Positions 1 to 8,528 of a stretch of 64,000 nucleotides of DNA are shown here, piece after piece. Origin of the DNA: Streptomyces chattanoogensis (GTDB lineage Bacteria > Actinomycetota > Actinomycetes > Streptomycetales > Streptomycetaceae). The notes below the pieces were generated by a model. It was not told the origin of the DNA. It did not search any database and worked only from the letters and a program-made list of their open reading frames with translations. The stretch is taken from assembly GCF_001294335.1 (NCBI RefSeq), contig NZ_LGKG01000112.1, positions 273,727-337,726 of the forward strand, written 5' to 3'. The stretch's first letter is position 1; each line of letters starts with the position of its first letter. The translations under genes and the position numbers were made by a program.

Positions 1-167
1 AGCACCACGAGCGACAGATCGGGCACGGCGAGCGTACGGGGCGACCGCTGGGGCCGGGGCTGCGGCCGCGGGTCGCCCTCCCGCTCGCGCCCGCTCCCCT
101 GCGGGCCCTCGTGCGGGCGCTGCTTCTCGTCCTCGTGCTCGTACTCCGTACGGTCGGCGTCCGTCAT
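1..167 (-). CDS. pnkp: Polynucleotide kinase-phosphatase Pnkp, N-terminal fragment
   Basis: Only the first 55 codons lie in the window; the gene runs off the left edge. After a charged, low-complexity N-terminal extension rich in Glu, Arg and Pro, the last visible residues read PDLSLVVL, the beta strand that directly precedes the P-loop in the kinase domain of bacterial Pnkp. Pnkp heals and seals broken RNA (5' kinase, 2',3' phosphatase, adenylyltransferase) together with Hen1. The ATG at 165-167 overlaps the Hen1 stop as ATGA, so the two are translationally coupled in one operon. The partner and the strand motif support the call; the catalytic residues lie outside the window. Confidence 0.8.
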   Translation of the reverse strand, partial: MTDADRTEYEHEDEKQRPHEGPQGSGREREGDPRPQPRPQRSPRTLAVPDLSLVV

Positions 168-1684
168 GCCGCGGCCTCCTTCCCCTTCATCGAACCGCTA
201 CTACCGTCACTACTGCCACTGCCGGCACCACTGCCACTGCTGTCGTCACCGGACAGCCGGAAGTGGGCGAGCTGGGTGGGCGGCCCGACCTCGGGGTCCT
301 CCGGGCCCACCGGGCCGAAGGCCACCGCATAGCCGTGCCGCGCTCCGACCTTCTCCGCCCACTGCCGGAACTCCTCCCGGGTCCACTCGAAGCGGTGGTC
401 CGCGTGGCGTACGTGGCCGGCCGGCAGCGACTCCCAGCGCACGTTGTACTCGACGTTCGGCGTCGTCACCACGACCGACCGGGGCCGGGCCGCCCCGAAC
501 ACCGCGTACTCCAGCGCCGGCAGCCTCGCCGGGTCCACATGCTCGACGACCTCGCTCAGCACCACCGCGTCATAGCCGTTGAGCCTGCTGTCGGTGTACG
601 CCAGCGACCCCTGTACAAGCCGTACCCGGTCCGACTGCCGCTCGGACATCCGGTCCAGCCGCAGCCGGCGACGCGCCTCGTGCAGCGCCCGCATCGACAC
701 ATCCACCCCGACGATCTCGGTGAACTGCCGCTCCTTGAGCAGCGCACCGACCAACTGCCCCTGTCCGCAGCCCAGGTCGAGCACCCGCGCCGCCCCGGCC
801 GCGCGCAGCTCCGCCAGGATCGCCTCCCGCCGCTGTACGGCGAGCGGTACGGGTTTCTGCTCGGTGTCCACCTCCTCGTCCACCGCGTTGTCGAGGTCCT
901 CGGCGGCGGCATCGTCGGACTCGGCCAGCCGCTCCAGCTCCAGCCGCTCCATGGCCCGGCGGGTCAGTGCCGAGCGCCGTGCCAGGTAGCGGCCGACGAT
1001 CACCCGCTGCTGCGGGTGGTCCTCGAGCCAGCCCTCACCGGCCCGCAGCAGCTTGTCGACCTCGTCGGGCGCGATCCAGTAGTGCTTGGCGTCATCCAGG
1101 ACCGGCAGCAGCACATACAGATGCCGCAGCGCCTCGGCGAGCCTGCACTCCCCCTCCAGTACCAGCCGGACGTAGCGCGAGTCGCCCCATTCCGGGAACG
1201 TCTCGTCCAGCGGCAACGGCTCGGCCAGCACCGTCCAGCCCAGCGGCTGGAACAGCGTGCGCACCAGCTCCGCACCGCCCCGGGCAGGCAGCACCGGCAC
1301 CTCGATCCGCAGGGGCATCGCCCGCTCGGGCAGCTCCGGACGCGCCTTGCACTGCCCCTTCATCGCACTGCCGAAGACGCTGCTCAGCGCCACCGCGAGC
1401 AGCGAGGACGCCGCGTACGGACGGTCGTTGACGTACTGACCGAGCGCCGAATCCGGAGCGCCCCCGCGGCCCTTCCCCTTGGCCCGGCGTACCAGGGCGA
1501 TGGGGTCGACCTCCAGCAGCAGCGCCGCCGTGCACCGCCCTGTATCGGCCTCCGGGTAGACGACATGGGCGACGCCGTACGCCGTCGAGAACTGCTGGGC
1601 GTTGTCGGGATGCTTGTGCAGCAGGAATCCGAGGTCGGTCGCGGGACGGTCGGCGCTGCCGGTGGCGGTTATCGTCAGGAACAC
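164..1684 (-). CDS. hen1: 3'-terminal RNA ribose 2'-O-methyltransferase Hen1
   Basis: A 506-aa bacterial Hen1. The N-terminal half (about 1-250) is the Pnkp-interacting domain of bacterial Hen1. The C-terminal half is a class I SAM methyltransferase with motif I VLDLGCGQGQLVGALL at 301-316 and the metal-binding SEVVEH at 377-382 (E378, E381, H382), completed by the HADH histidines near 427-430. Hen1 methylates the 2'-OH at the 3' end of cleaved RNA before Pnkp ligates it, which blocks re-cleavage. The last 30 residues are a Ser/Gly-rich tail. The start is a GTG without a convincing Shine-Dalgarno. It overlaps the downstream pnkp start by 4 bp. Confidence 0.93.
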   Translation of the reverse strand: MFLTITATGSADRPATDLGFLLHKHPDNAQQFSTAYGVAHVVYPEADTGRCTAALLLEVDPIALVRRAKGKGRGGAPDSALGQYVNDRPYAASSLLAVALSSVFGSAMKGQCKARPELPERAMPLRIEVPVLPARGGAELVRTLFQPLGWTVLAEPLPLDETFPEWGDSRYVRLVLEGECRLAEALRHLYVLLPVLDDAKHYWIAPDEVDKLLRAGEGWLEDHPQQRVIVGRYLARRSALTRRAMERLELERLAESDDAAAEDLDNAVDEEVDTEQKPVPLAVQRREAILAELRAAGAARVLDLGCGQGQLVGALLKERQFTEIVGVDVSMRALHEARRRLRLDRMSERQSDRVRLVQGSLAYTDSRLNGYDAVVLSEVVEHVDPARLPALEYAVFGAARPRSVVVTTPNVEYNVRWESLPAGHVRHADHRFEWTREEFRQWAEKVGARHGYAVAFGPVGPEDPEVGPPTQLAHFRLSGDDSSGSGAGSGSSDGSSGSMKGKEAAA

Positions 1685-1768
1685 GCATCTGAGTATCGCT
1701 GCGTGTGCTCCGATCCCCCACCTGTTTTTCCCGCTGCGCCGGCCCGCGACCGCGCCCGGAATCCGGCG

Positions 1769-2692
1769 TCAGCTCAGCTGCGACTGCACCTGCGAGGAGA
1801 TCAGCTCCAGGTGATCCAGGTCGTCGAGGTCCAGCATCTGCAGATAGATCCGGGACGCGCCGATGGCGGCGTACCGGCCGATCTTGTCCACGACCTCGGC
1901 GGGCGAGCCCGCGAGGCCGTTGGCCTTCAGTTCGTCCACCTCCCGTCCGATGGCCGCGGCTCGCCGCGCCACCTCCGCATCGTCCTTGCCGACGCAGACC
2001 ACCAGGGCGTTGGAGTACACCAGGTCGTCCCCCTTCCGCCCGATGGCTTCGGCGGCCGCCCGCACCCGTGCGAACTGGCGCTCACTGTCGTCGAGCGAGG
2101 CGAAGGGAATGTTGAACTCGTCGGCGTACTGCGCCGCCAGCCTCGGCGTACGCGTCGCGCCGTGCCCGCCGACCAGGACCGGTACCTTGCCCTGGGCGGG
2201 CTTGGGCAGCGCGGGCGAGTTCTCCAGCCGGTAGTGGTTGCCGTCGTAGGAAAACTCCTTTCCTTCCTCGGTGGCCCACAGGCCGGTGATGATCTCCAAC
2301 TGCTCTTCCAGGCGGGCGAACTTCTCCTTGGGGAACGGAATGCCGTACGCCCGGTGCTCCTCCTCGAACCACCCCGCCCCGAGGCCGAGCTCGACCCGGC
2401 CGCCGGACATCTGGTCGACCTGCGCCACCTGGATGGCCAGCACTCCCGGGAAACGGAAGGTGCCCGCCGTCATCAGGGTGCCGAGGCGGATGCGCCGGGT
2501 CTCGCGGGCCAGGCCGGCCAGCGTGATCCAGGCGTCCGTCGGGCCGGGCAGCCCGTCGGCGTTACCCATCCGCAGATAGTGGTCGGACCGGAAGAACGCG
2601 TCGAAACCGAGGTCCTCGGTGGCTTTGGCGACGGTGAGAAGAGTGTCGTAGGAAGCGCCTTGCTGGGGCTCTGTGAAGATTCGTAGGTCCAT
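1769..2692 (-). CDS. LLM-class F420-dependent oxidoreductase
   Basis: A 307-aa luciferase-like TIM-barrel protein starting MDLRIFTEPQQGASYDTLL, typical of actinobacterial F420-dependent LLM oxidoreductases. The family signature region follows: FFRSDHYLRMG, then RIRLGTLMTAGTFR, VAQVDQMSGGRVELGLGAGW, and QGKVPVLVGGHGATRTPRLA later on. Such enzymes transfer hydride from F420H2, but the substrate cannot be read from sequence. ATG 2692 is chosen because the protein begins with the family start; a GGAGG lies only 1 nt upstream, so an in-frame GTG five codons earlier (2707) is possible. It sits apart from both neighbours and looks like a housekeeping gene. Confidence 0.85.
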   Translation of the reverse strand: MDLRIFTEPQQGASYDTLLTVAKATEDLGFDAFFRSDHYLRMGNADGLPGPTDAWITLAGLARETRRIRLGTLMTAGTFRFPGVLAIQVAQVDQMSGGRVELGLGAGWFEEEHRAYGIPFPKEKFARLEEQLEIITGLWATEEGKEFSYDGNHYRLENSPALPKPAQGKVPVLVGGHGATRTPRLAAQYADEFNIPFASLDDSERQFARVRAAAEAIGRKGDDLVYSNALVVCVGKDDAEVARRAAAIGREVDELKANGLAGSPAEVVDKIGRYAAIGASRIYLQMLDLDDLDHLELISSQVQSQLS

Positions 2693-3034
2693 ACCTCCAT
2701 CCTGCACGCTCGACGGCGGGCCAACCGTCGGAGCGAGCCGATGCACCGGGTCGGGTCATCTCCGGCCCGGCACGGGCCCGCCGACGGCGGCGATTTGGGG
2801 GCCGTGCACGGTCGCGAGGGCAGTTGCTGCGGAAGCCGGTACGGCCGGGCAGCAGCCATGGCGGCAGCGGTGACGGTGCGGAGACGGCCGGGGCCGCCTC
2901 GGGCGGGGGCGACTCGGGTGAGGGCGACTCGGGTGGGGGTGCAGAAGTCGGGTACGGGACGGTTCGGCAACGGCTGGCGTGCCACTGCGGGGAGGCACCC
3001 CGCGTCGGCGCGCTCCGGGTACGCCCGTGGTACG
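2693..3034. other. Intergenic region, no gene recognised
   Basis: This is 342 bp of very GC-rich sequence. It contains a short tandem duplication (gggcgactcgggtg, twice, around 2907-2936) but no reading frame with a recognisable product. It presumably carries the promoter of the LLM oxidoreductase and the 3' end of the next gene. Confidence 0.5.
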
Positions 3035-3490
3035 TCAGGCGAGGTTCCGTTCGCGCGCCTCCAGCTTTTCCAGTATTCCGGCCACGTGGTCCCTCGACTC
3101 ATCGGCCGTGTCCATGGCCTCGACGCAGGTCCAGTACATCCCCTCCTCATCCGCCGAACACACCACACTCACCAGTGCCTCGCAGACCTCTTGCAGCAGC
3201 CGGCCCAGGCCGGTCAGAGCGGCCTTGGCATCGCGCACTTCGGACAGTTGCGCCGCCCGCAGCCCGTCGGTGGCCGGCGCCTGGCACAGCAGTCCCCCGC
3301 TGAACCGCCCGCCGGCGTCACCCAACCCCCGGGCTCTGGACCGCACTTCATACGGCCCCACTATCGCGAGATGGCTGCCTATCGCTTCCGCCAAGGCTTG
3401 TGCCTGCCACGCCTCGACCACCACGTCCTCAACCGTGCTCGCCTGCGCCAGACCGCGCCGACTGGCCGCGATGATCAGCACCGCGTCCAT
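3035..3490 (-). CDS. Uncharacterised actinobacterial protein, probably DUF6099
   Basis: A 151-aa soluble protein beginning MDAVLIIAASRRGLAQ, mostly alpha-helical by composition, with no signal peptide or membrane segment. The N-terminal pattern AxRRxLAQ...EAWQAQALAEAIGSHLA and the stretch WTCVEAMDTADESRDHV resemble the Streptomyces family I know as DUF6099; the assignment is from memory and no function is established. It lies upstream of the MazG-like/ATPase pair in the same orientation but 360 bp away, so it probably has its own promoter. Confidence 0.6.
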   Translation of the reverse strand: MDAVLIIAASRRGLAQASTVEDVVVEAWQAQALAEAIGSHLAIVGPYEVRSRARGLGDAGGRFSGGLLCQAPATDGLRAAQLSEVRDAKAALTGLGRLLQEVCEALVSVVCSADEEGMYWTCVEAMDTADESRDHVAGILEKLEARERNLA

Positions 3491-3850
3491 CCGCGCCCCC
3501 TCCTTTCCTCATCACTTGCCTTCACCCCGCACTCTGTCCACTACCCAGAGTGAGGGCGAACACCCGAAAACGCCAGAGGATTTCGCAAATCTGTGGACAA
3601 GCAAGGCGCTGTGGAAAGATCGATGACTCCAAAGAGTGACGAACGGTGCGCCCAGCCCCGCTCCTACCCCTCGAGCCGCCCTGCCCCCGTCAACAACACT
3701 GCCATCTCAAGGCACTTGAAACTTCGACGACACTCCTGCCACGCCGATCGACGTGATTCTCCTCGATCGCCCCGCGGCACGCGAAGGGGAGGAGAGGGGC
3801 AGAAGCAGGGAGAAGGAAGGTCCCCCGCCGCTCCTCCTCCCCCCGCCCCT
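3491..3850. other. Intergenic region upstream of the DUF6099-like gene
   Basis: This 360-bp region has a somewhat lower G+C part around 3560-3640, which probably holds the minus-strand promoter of the DUF6099-like gene. The purine-rich stretch near 3783-3820 has no matching reading frame. No gene, RNA or repeat is recognised. Confidence 0.45.
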
Positions 3851-4267
3851 TCACTCCTCCTGCGGCCGGTCCGGCCGGTCCGGCCGGTCCGGGCGTTCCG
3901 GGTGGTCCGGGCGTTCCGGGTGGTCCGACCGGTTCAGGCGGTTCGGGCGGACCGGCGGAAAGCGCGACTCATTGCGCTCGATCTTCGCGGCGAGCGCGGT
4001 CAGCGCATCGATCCCCAGCGCCTCACAGAACTGCAGCAGATACGCCAGCACATCCGCGACCTCGTCCTCGACCCGGCCGGCCGCCTTCGGGTCGGACATC
4101 ACCGTCGACGATTCCTCGGGCGTCAACCACTGGAAGATCTCGACGAGTTCGGCGGCCTCGACGCTGAGCGCCGCGGCCAGGTTCTTGGGCGTGTGGTACT
4201 GCTGCCAGTCCCGGGCGGCCGCGAATTCGGCCAGCCGTCGCTGGAGGGCATGAAGATCGTCGCTCAT
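3851..4267 (-). CDS. MazG-like nucleotide pyrophosphohydrolase
   Basis: A 138-aa all-alpha NTP pyrophosphohydrolase. Residues 1-110 match the MazG-like fold: the metal-binding pattern is EAAELVEIFQW (about 37-47), then EDEVADVLAYLLQFC, giving the E-x-x-E and D-x-x-D/E ligands that hold Mg2+ in this family. It would hydrolyse non-canonical or excess NTPs to NMP and PPi. The last 28 residues are a proline/arginine/aspartate repeat (RPDRPDRP-like) encoded by 9-bp tandem repeats at about 3860-3945, so the tail is variable and likely disordered. ATG at 4265-4267 overlaps the ATPase stop (ATGA), so the two are co-translated. Confidence 0.85.
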   Translation of the reverse strand: MSDDLHALQRRLAEFAAARDWQQYHTPKNLAAALSVEAAELVEIFQWLTPEESSTVMSDPKAAGRVEDEVADVLAYLLQFCEALGIDALTALAAKIERNESRFPPVRPNRLNRSDHPERPDHPERPDRPDRPDRPQEE

Positions 4268-5673
4268 ACCCCTAGGTGTAGCACCTGCACGCCGGGCAGC
4301 CCCTCGGCGACCGTCTGGTCCTGTACCGCCCCCAGCAGCCGGACGTGCCCGCGCCGGGTCATCCGTGCGGCGAGCGACAGCAGCTCGCGCGCCTGCCTGC
4401 GGTCCATGCAGCGGTCCAGCCCGTCCGCCATGACCGTCAGCTGCTGCTGGGCCGACGGAATCTCCCCCGCCGGATCCATCGCCAGCACTCCGGGCCCGGT
4501 GAGCAGCACCAGCGCCAGCGCGAGAAACCGCAGCTCGCCGTCGCCGAGCTGTTCGACGGGCATCATCCCGAGCGCACCGCGGTCGACCAGGGCCTGCAGT
4601 CCGTCCGTGGCAGGCGGTGCCTGCGTCCCGACCGGCCCCGGGGCGGTACGCGTCGCCACGCCGCCTTGCGCACCCCGGCTCTGGCCCCCGCCCCGCGGCC
4701 CCGGTGCCGCCCCGCGCCCGGCCGGCCGCTCCCCGGCACCGGGAGCGGACACCTCGTCGGCGGCCTTCACCTCTCGCGGAACCGCATGCAGCCCGTCGAC
4801 GGGACCCGCGCAGGCCTCCCGTACCGCCGCCACCAGGAGCGCATGCCGCCGGGTGCACTCGCGGCTCGTACGGTCCAGCACCGCCGGGAGGTTCTCGCAG
4901 GCGGGCCGGAGCCGCCCCTCGTCCGCGTCCCGGGTCCAGCCGCCGGCCGCGCCGCCCCGCGTGCCCGCCCGCCCCTTGGAGCCCGCGCCCCCGCTCCCCG
5001 CACCCGCCTTGCCCCCGCCGGACCCCGGGGACGCCGCCCTTCCCGCCTCCCGCATGGCCTCGGGCCGGGGATCGCAGGCGAAGACCGACCGCAGCGCGAC
5101 CACGACCTGCTCCGCCGCGGCCAGGACCAGCTGCTGCCCGGCCGTCTTGCCCGCGACGCGCAGCGGCAGGAGGGAGGTGGCCAGCCGGTCGTCGGGCAGC
5201 GGGGCGCGGGTCACCGGTGTTGCGCCGGCCGTGTGCCAGGCCGCCTGGACGGCACGGCGGGCCGGATCGGTGAGTGCCGTGGTGAGCAGCGTCTCGCCGC
5301 CGCCGGTCAACCGCTCACCGACGATGCGGAGTTCGGGTTCGGCCTGGACGGCGAGGTCGAGGCTGACGGGGCCGGCCGGGCCGTCGACCGTGCAGCCGAT
5401 GCGGAAGCCGCGCCGCCCCTGCCCGTCGGGGCGCGCCCCCGCCGGAATGCACGCCGCCGGATCGCCCGCCACCGCCCCGACGGCCCGCGCCAGCGGCTCT
5501 CCGCTGCCGAGCCGGGAGAGGATCTCGTACGCCTGCAGCGCGCTGGACTTGCCGCTGCCGCTGGCGCCGGTCAGCAGGGTCAGCGGGCCGATCGGCAGGG
5601 TGACGCCGCGGTGCGTCTTGAAGGCGGAGAGGCGTAATTCGGTGACCGCCGGACGCGCGCTGTCGGTATTCAT
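4264..5673 (-). CDS. AAA-family ATPase (ABC/SMC-like ATP-binding protein)
   Basis: A 469-aa P-loop ATPase. Walker A is GASGSGKS at about 36-43, preceded by LSAFKTHRGVTLPIGPLTLLT, the usual start of RecF/SMC-like AAA_21 proteins. Near the C-terminus LGDGELRFLALALVLL is a degenerate signature and VLAMDPAGEIP is Walker B. The middle (about 200-330) is low-complexity Gly/Ala/Arg-rich. The substrate is unknown; such proteins are often annotated as ATP/GTP-binding. It is coupled to the downstream MazG-like gene by a 4-bp overlap. It carries one TTA leucine codon at 5635-5637 (residue 13). Confidence 0.75.
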   Translation of the reverse strand: MNTDSARPAVTELRLSAFKTHRGVTLPIGPLTLLTGASGSGKSSALQAYEILSRLGSGEPLARAVGAVAGDPAACIPAGARPDGQGRRGFRIGCTVDGPAGPVSLDLAVQAEPELRIVGERLTGGGETLLTTALTDPARRAVQAAWHTAGATPVTRAPLPDDRLATSLLPLRVAGKTAGQQLVLAAAEQVVVALRSVFACDPRPEAMREAGRAASPGSGGGKAGAGSGGAGSKGRAGTRGGAAGGWTRDADEGRLRPACENLPAVLDRTSRECTRRHALLVAAVREACAGPVDGLHAVPREVKAADEVSAPGAGERPAGRGAAPGPRGGGQSRGAQGGVATRTAPGPVGTQAPPATDGLQALVDRGALGMMPVEQLGDGELRFLALALVLLTGPGVLAMDPAGEIPSAQQQLTVMADGLDRCMDRRQARELLSLAARMTRRGHVRLLGAVQDQTVAEGLPGVQVLHLGV

Positions 5674-5728
5674 GCAGGGACGCTATGCAGCGGCCCGCAC
5701 GGAGAACCGTTACGCCCAACAGCTCTTC

Positions 5729-6118
5729 CTACGAATGGGGGACGGCTCCGGCGGCCGGTTCGGCGACCTCGGTACCGATCGGCGCGAGCAGGAAGACATT
5801 GGTGTCGACCCGGTGCATCCCGCTGCCGAGGCCGAAGACGACGCCGCTGGAGAAGTCGAGGATGCGTTTGGCGACGTCGGTGTCGGCGCTGCTGAGGTCC
5901 AGCAGAACCGGGATCTGCGCCATGAGGTACTCCGCCACCTCGCGCGCGTCCGCGAAGGTCTGGACGCGGATCACCATGAACCGCCGCTTCTCCTCCGTCG
6001 GTTCGTCCTCGGGCAGGGCGCGGTGGTCCGGCCAGGAGGGCCATTCACTGCTGCTGCGGAGCGGGACGACCTCGGCGAGCCCTTCCCACTGCTCGTCGGT
6101 GGCATCGGGGCCGTTCAC
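5729..6118 (-). CDS. SepF-like cell division protein (Sfl paralogue)
   Basis: A 129-aa protein with a SepF core: RFMVIRVQTFADAREVAEYL, then VLLDLSSADTDVAKRILDFSSGVVFGLGSGMHRV and the closing NVFLLAP. In SepF this core binds the FtsZ tail and stacks into rings that anchor FtsZ to the membrane. The N-terminal amphipathic membrane-targeting helix of the canonical protein is not evident, which fits the short SepF-like paralogues that Streptomyces carries besides the SepF beside ftsZ. It is divergent from the sigma-factor operon. Confidence 0.85.
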   Translation of the reverse strand: MNGPDATDEQWEGLAEVVPLRSSSEWPSWPDHRALPEDEPTEEKRRFMVIRVQTFADAREVAEYLMAQIPVLLDLSSADTDVAKRILDFSSGVVFGLGSGMHRVDTNVFLLAPIGTEVAEPAAGAVPHS

Positions 6119-6421
6119 CGAATCACCTCACTCAGAGGGGGGCTGACTGTCTGCGGAATCTGCATCGGTATCTGCATCGCGCGGATTCTACCGATAAACA
6201 CACAAACCTCGTGGGACGCGACACACGCGGCGTCATCTCCCCGTCCATCCTGCACCATGGCTCCTGACCTGTGCCGACAGCCTCGGCGGTTGGTGCGTCG
6301 AGTCTGTGTGTGCCCGTTCATCCGATGTTGTGAGGGGTACGGGTTCCGGTGCGGCGGCGCCGCGCAGCCGGGCCCTCCGCTCGCCGATGCAACCATCCCA
6401 GGCCCCGCGGTGTTTTTGTGA
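6119..6421. promoter_or_regulatory. Divergent promoter region, sepF-like / ECF sigma operon
   Basis: This 303-bp region separates divergent genes. A candidate ECF-type promoter for the plus-strand operon is gcaacc at 6389-6394 followed about 15 bp later by gtgttt, only a few bases before the GTG/ATG start, which would give a nearly leaderless message. This is a weak visual match. No hairpin or gene is seen. Confidence 0.35.
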
Positions 6422-7012
6422 GTGATGGACGAGACAGCCGAGCCACTCCCCGAACGCATGGCGACGGATCTGGACGACGGTTTCACGGAACTGGTCCGGG
6501 TCCACGCCTCAGCGGTCCATGCCTTCTTGCTCCGGGTGACGGGAAACGCCGCGGAGGCGGATGACTTGGGCCAGGAGACCTTCCTGCGTGCCTATACGGC
6601 GCTGCAGGGATACTCCGCGGAACGGCGCAGTGCGCTGCGCCCCCGTGCGTGGCTGATGACGATCGCCACGAACGTGTGGCGCAACCATGTGCGCACCTGC
6701 ATCCGCAGACCCGTCGCCGCGGCTCCCGTGGAGGAATCCTGCGAGAGCTGGCCGGACGAGGGGCCGGGACCGCAGGAGCATGCGGAGACGGCCGCCGACC
6801 GGGCCCTGCTGGTCGCGGCGCTCGCTCGATTACCCGAGCGGGCCCGGGTGGCGGTGGTGCTCCGGCATGTGGTCGGGATGAGCTACGCCGAAGTGGCCGA
6901 GGTGCAGGGATGCCCGGTCGGTACGGTCAAGGCTCAGGTATCGAGAGGGCTGAGCGTCCTGCGTGAATTGCTGGAACCAGAAGTCGCGTTGCTGAGGGAG
7001 GTGACGATGTGA
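6422..7012 (+). CDS. ECF-type RNA polymerase sigma factor
   Basis: A 196-aa sigma-70 family protein with only regions 2 and 4. Region 2 runs FTELVRVHASAVHAFLL to EADDLGQETFLRAYTALQGY (about 20-62), with WLMTIATNVWRNHVR closing it. Region 4 runs LARLPERARVAVVLRHVVG then MSYAEVAEVQGCPVGTVKAQ, the helix-turn-helix that reads the -35. No anti-sigma gene is adjacent; the next gene is an Ada-like protein overlapping by 4 bp (GTGA), so this sigma factor probably controls alkylation repair. It has a TTA codon at 6830-6832 and so depends on the bldA tRNA. The start is GTG 6422 or ATG 6425. Confidence 0.88.
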   Translation: MMDETAEPLPERMATDLDDGFTELVRVHASAVHAFLLRVTGNAAEADDLGQETFLRAYTALQGYSAERRSALRPRAWLMTIATNVWRNHVRTCIRRPVAAAPVEESCESWPDEGPGPQEHAETAADRALLVAALARLPERARVAVVLRHVVGMSYAEVAEVQGCPVGTVKAQVSRGLSVLRELLEPEVALLREVTM

Positions 7013-7815
7013 ACCGAGGTGGGGAATGGACCCCGCAGCCGGAGAGCGGCGTGGAGGCCGCCCTGGCGGGGCTTGCGGGTCCCGCTCCGGGAGATTTCGC
7101 GGCGCGGGTGCTGCAGCGGGTGGGAATCCCGAGGGACCGGTACGACATGTATCTGCACCTCGAAGCGCCCGCCGGCGGGTTGTACGTCGCGTACGGGGCG
7201 CAAGCCGTGACCGGGGCCGCGCTGGGCAGGACTCTGGCCGGTCCCCAGGCGTTCGAGGAGGCGCATCGCGCCCGCACGGGACGGAGCGCGATCCCTACGA
7301 CGCGGCCCCTGCCGGGGCTGCGGACCGCGCTGCGCACCGGGCGTGCCAAGAGTCTGGTGATCGATCTGCCGGAGCTCACCGAAGCCGAGCGGGCCGCGCT
7401 CGATGCGGTACGCACCATTCCGCGAGGGCAGTTGAGGCCGCTCGCCTGGGTCGCGCGGGAGGCCGCGCTGCCCGACGACGCGCCCGTCACCGAGGCCCTG
7501 GTGGCCAATCCGGTGCCGCTGCTGATCCCCTGCCACCGTGTCACTTTCGACAACGGCGGACCATGTGATCTGCGGTACGGGCCCATAGTGGGCGCGGTGC
7601 TGCGCAAGGCCGAAGGGATAGACGACGCATTGGTGGGGCTGTCCCGTTCGGGGACGGCGTTCCTGGGCAGCGACACCACACGTATCTACTGCCATCCGAC
7701 CTGTGCGCATGCGCGGCGGATCACCCCGCCCCATCAGGTGCCGTTCCGTTCGGCACGGGCTGCGCGCGAGGCGGGATACCGCGCCTGCAAGAGCTGCCGC
7801 CCGATAGCGGCGTAA
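7009..7815 (+). CDS. Ada-like alkylation repair protein with reversed domain order
   Basis: A 268-aa fusion. Residues about 130-205 resemble the C-terminal domain of O6-alkylguanine DNA methyltransferases with the active-site signature IPCHRVTF (C175). Residues 217-265 are a methylphosphotriester-sensing Ada zinc domain, FLGSDTTRIYCHPTCAHARR to YRACKSCRP, with ligands C228, C232, C260 and C263 at Ada spacing. Classical Ada has the zinc domain first, then AraC HTH, then methyltransferase; here the order is reversed and no HTH is seen. The GTG start has GGAGG 8 nt upstream and overlaps the sigma-factor stop, arguing for coupled expression. Confidence 0.8.
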   Translation: MNRGGEWTPQPESGVEAALAGLAGPAPGDFAARVLQRVGIPRDRYDMYLHLEAPAGGLYVAYGAQAVTGAALGRTLAGPQAFEEAHRARTGRSAIPTTRPLPGLRTALRTGRAKSLVIDLPELTEAERAALDAVRTIPRGQLRPLAWVAREAALPDDAPVTEALVANPVPLLIPCHRVTFDNGGPCDLRYGPIVGAVLRKAEGIDDALVGLSRSGTAFLGSDTTRIYCHPTCAHARRITPPHQVPFRSARAAREAGYRACKSCRPIAA

Positions 7816-7859
7816 GGCGCACGGCGGAGTGAGGTCCGCCGAGGAGTGAGACCGGCCGT

Positions 7860-7878
7860 GGCGCGAGGTCCTCGCGCC
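7860..7878. repeat. 19-bp palindrome between ada-like gene and ogt
   Basis: The sequence ggcgcgagg-t-cctcgcgcc is a perfect inverted repeat with 9-bp arms around one central base. It lies in the 141-bp gap before the methyltransferase gene. It could be an operator or, as RNA, a compact hairpin acting as terminator or attenuator. Confidence 0.6.
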
Positions 7879-7956
7879 GGGCGGGACACCGCCGCGTGCC
7901 AGGAGCCGCGGAGCAAGGACAGCCAGTCATGTCATCCAGCAGGGGAGGAAGACATC

Positions 7957-8511
7957 ATGCATGCCAAAAATCACGGCGCAGCCCCCGAAGTGGTGGGCAC
8001 CGTGGTCGTCGCGGAGCACCACACACCGATCGGCCGTCTGGCGCTCGCCGCCACCGAGGAAGCCCTGCTCTACTGCGGGTTCTTCCCGCCGGACGCCGTA
8101 CGGCAGCGGCTGACGGCGGGAGCGCGGGAGTGTCTGGACGAGTCCGGGGCCGGCCCTGACCAGCTGGCGGTGATGCAGGAGACACGCGGTCAGCTCGACG
8201 ACTTCCTCGCGGGGAAGCGGCGCTCGTTCTCCGTGCCGCTGGACCCGAGCCTGGCCACGCCGTTCAGCAAGGAGGTGGTCCTGGCGGTCGCCGAGCATGT
8301 TCCGTACGGCGGGACCGCCACCTACGGAGAGCTGGCCGCCGCGGTGCACCGCCCCGGTTCCGCGCGGGCGGTGGGCAAGGCCCTGGGGGCGAATCCGCTG
8401 TGCGTCGTGCTGCCGTGCCACCGCGTCGTGGGGGCGTCGGGCCGGCCGACGGGGTACGCCGGCGGGGTCCAGGCCAAGCGTTTCCTGCTCGACCTGGAAT
8501 GTCAGGGCTGA
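7957..8511 (+). CDS. ogt: Methylated-DNA--protein-cysteine S-methyltransferase (Ogt/MGMT)
   Basis: A 184-aa suicide methyltransferase that removes methyl groups from O6-methylguanine and O4-methylthymine. Seen in sequence: the N-terminal fold TPIGRLALAATEEALLY, the DNA-binding wing VPYGGTATYGELAAAV, the arginine-finger region SARAVGKALGANP, and the acceptor signature LPCHRVVGASG with C154, then TGYAGGVQAKRFLLDLE. ATG 7957 is preceded by GGGGAGGAAG. It is the third gene of the sigma/ada-like group and ends 17 bp from the convergent LysE gene of the nitrosourea operon. It would directly repair the main toxic lesion of N-methyl-N-nitrosoureas. Confidence 0.93.
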   Translation: MHAKNHGAAPEVVGTVVVAEHHTPIGRLALAATEEALLYCGFFPPDAVRQRLTAGARECLDESGAGPDQLAVMQETRGQLDDFLAGKRRSFSVPLDPSLATPFSKEVVLAVAEHVPYGGTATYGELAAAVHRPGSARAVGKALGANPLCVVLPCHRVVGASGRPTGYAGGVQAKRFLLDLECQG

Positions 8512-8528
8512 GCCGGCGATGCGGCCGC

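Noticed and set aside
3593..6421. Long plus-strand frame over the MazG-like, ATPase and SepF-like genes
   Set aside because: Arg/Pro/Ser-rich shadow; minus-strand genes have recognisable motifs and coupled starts.
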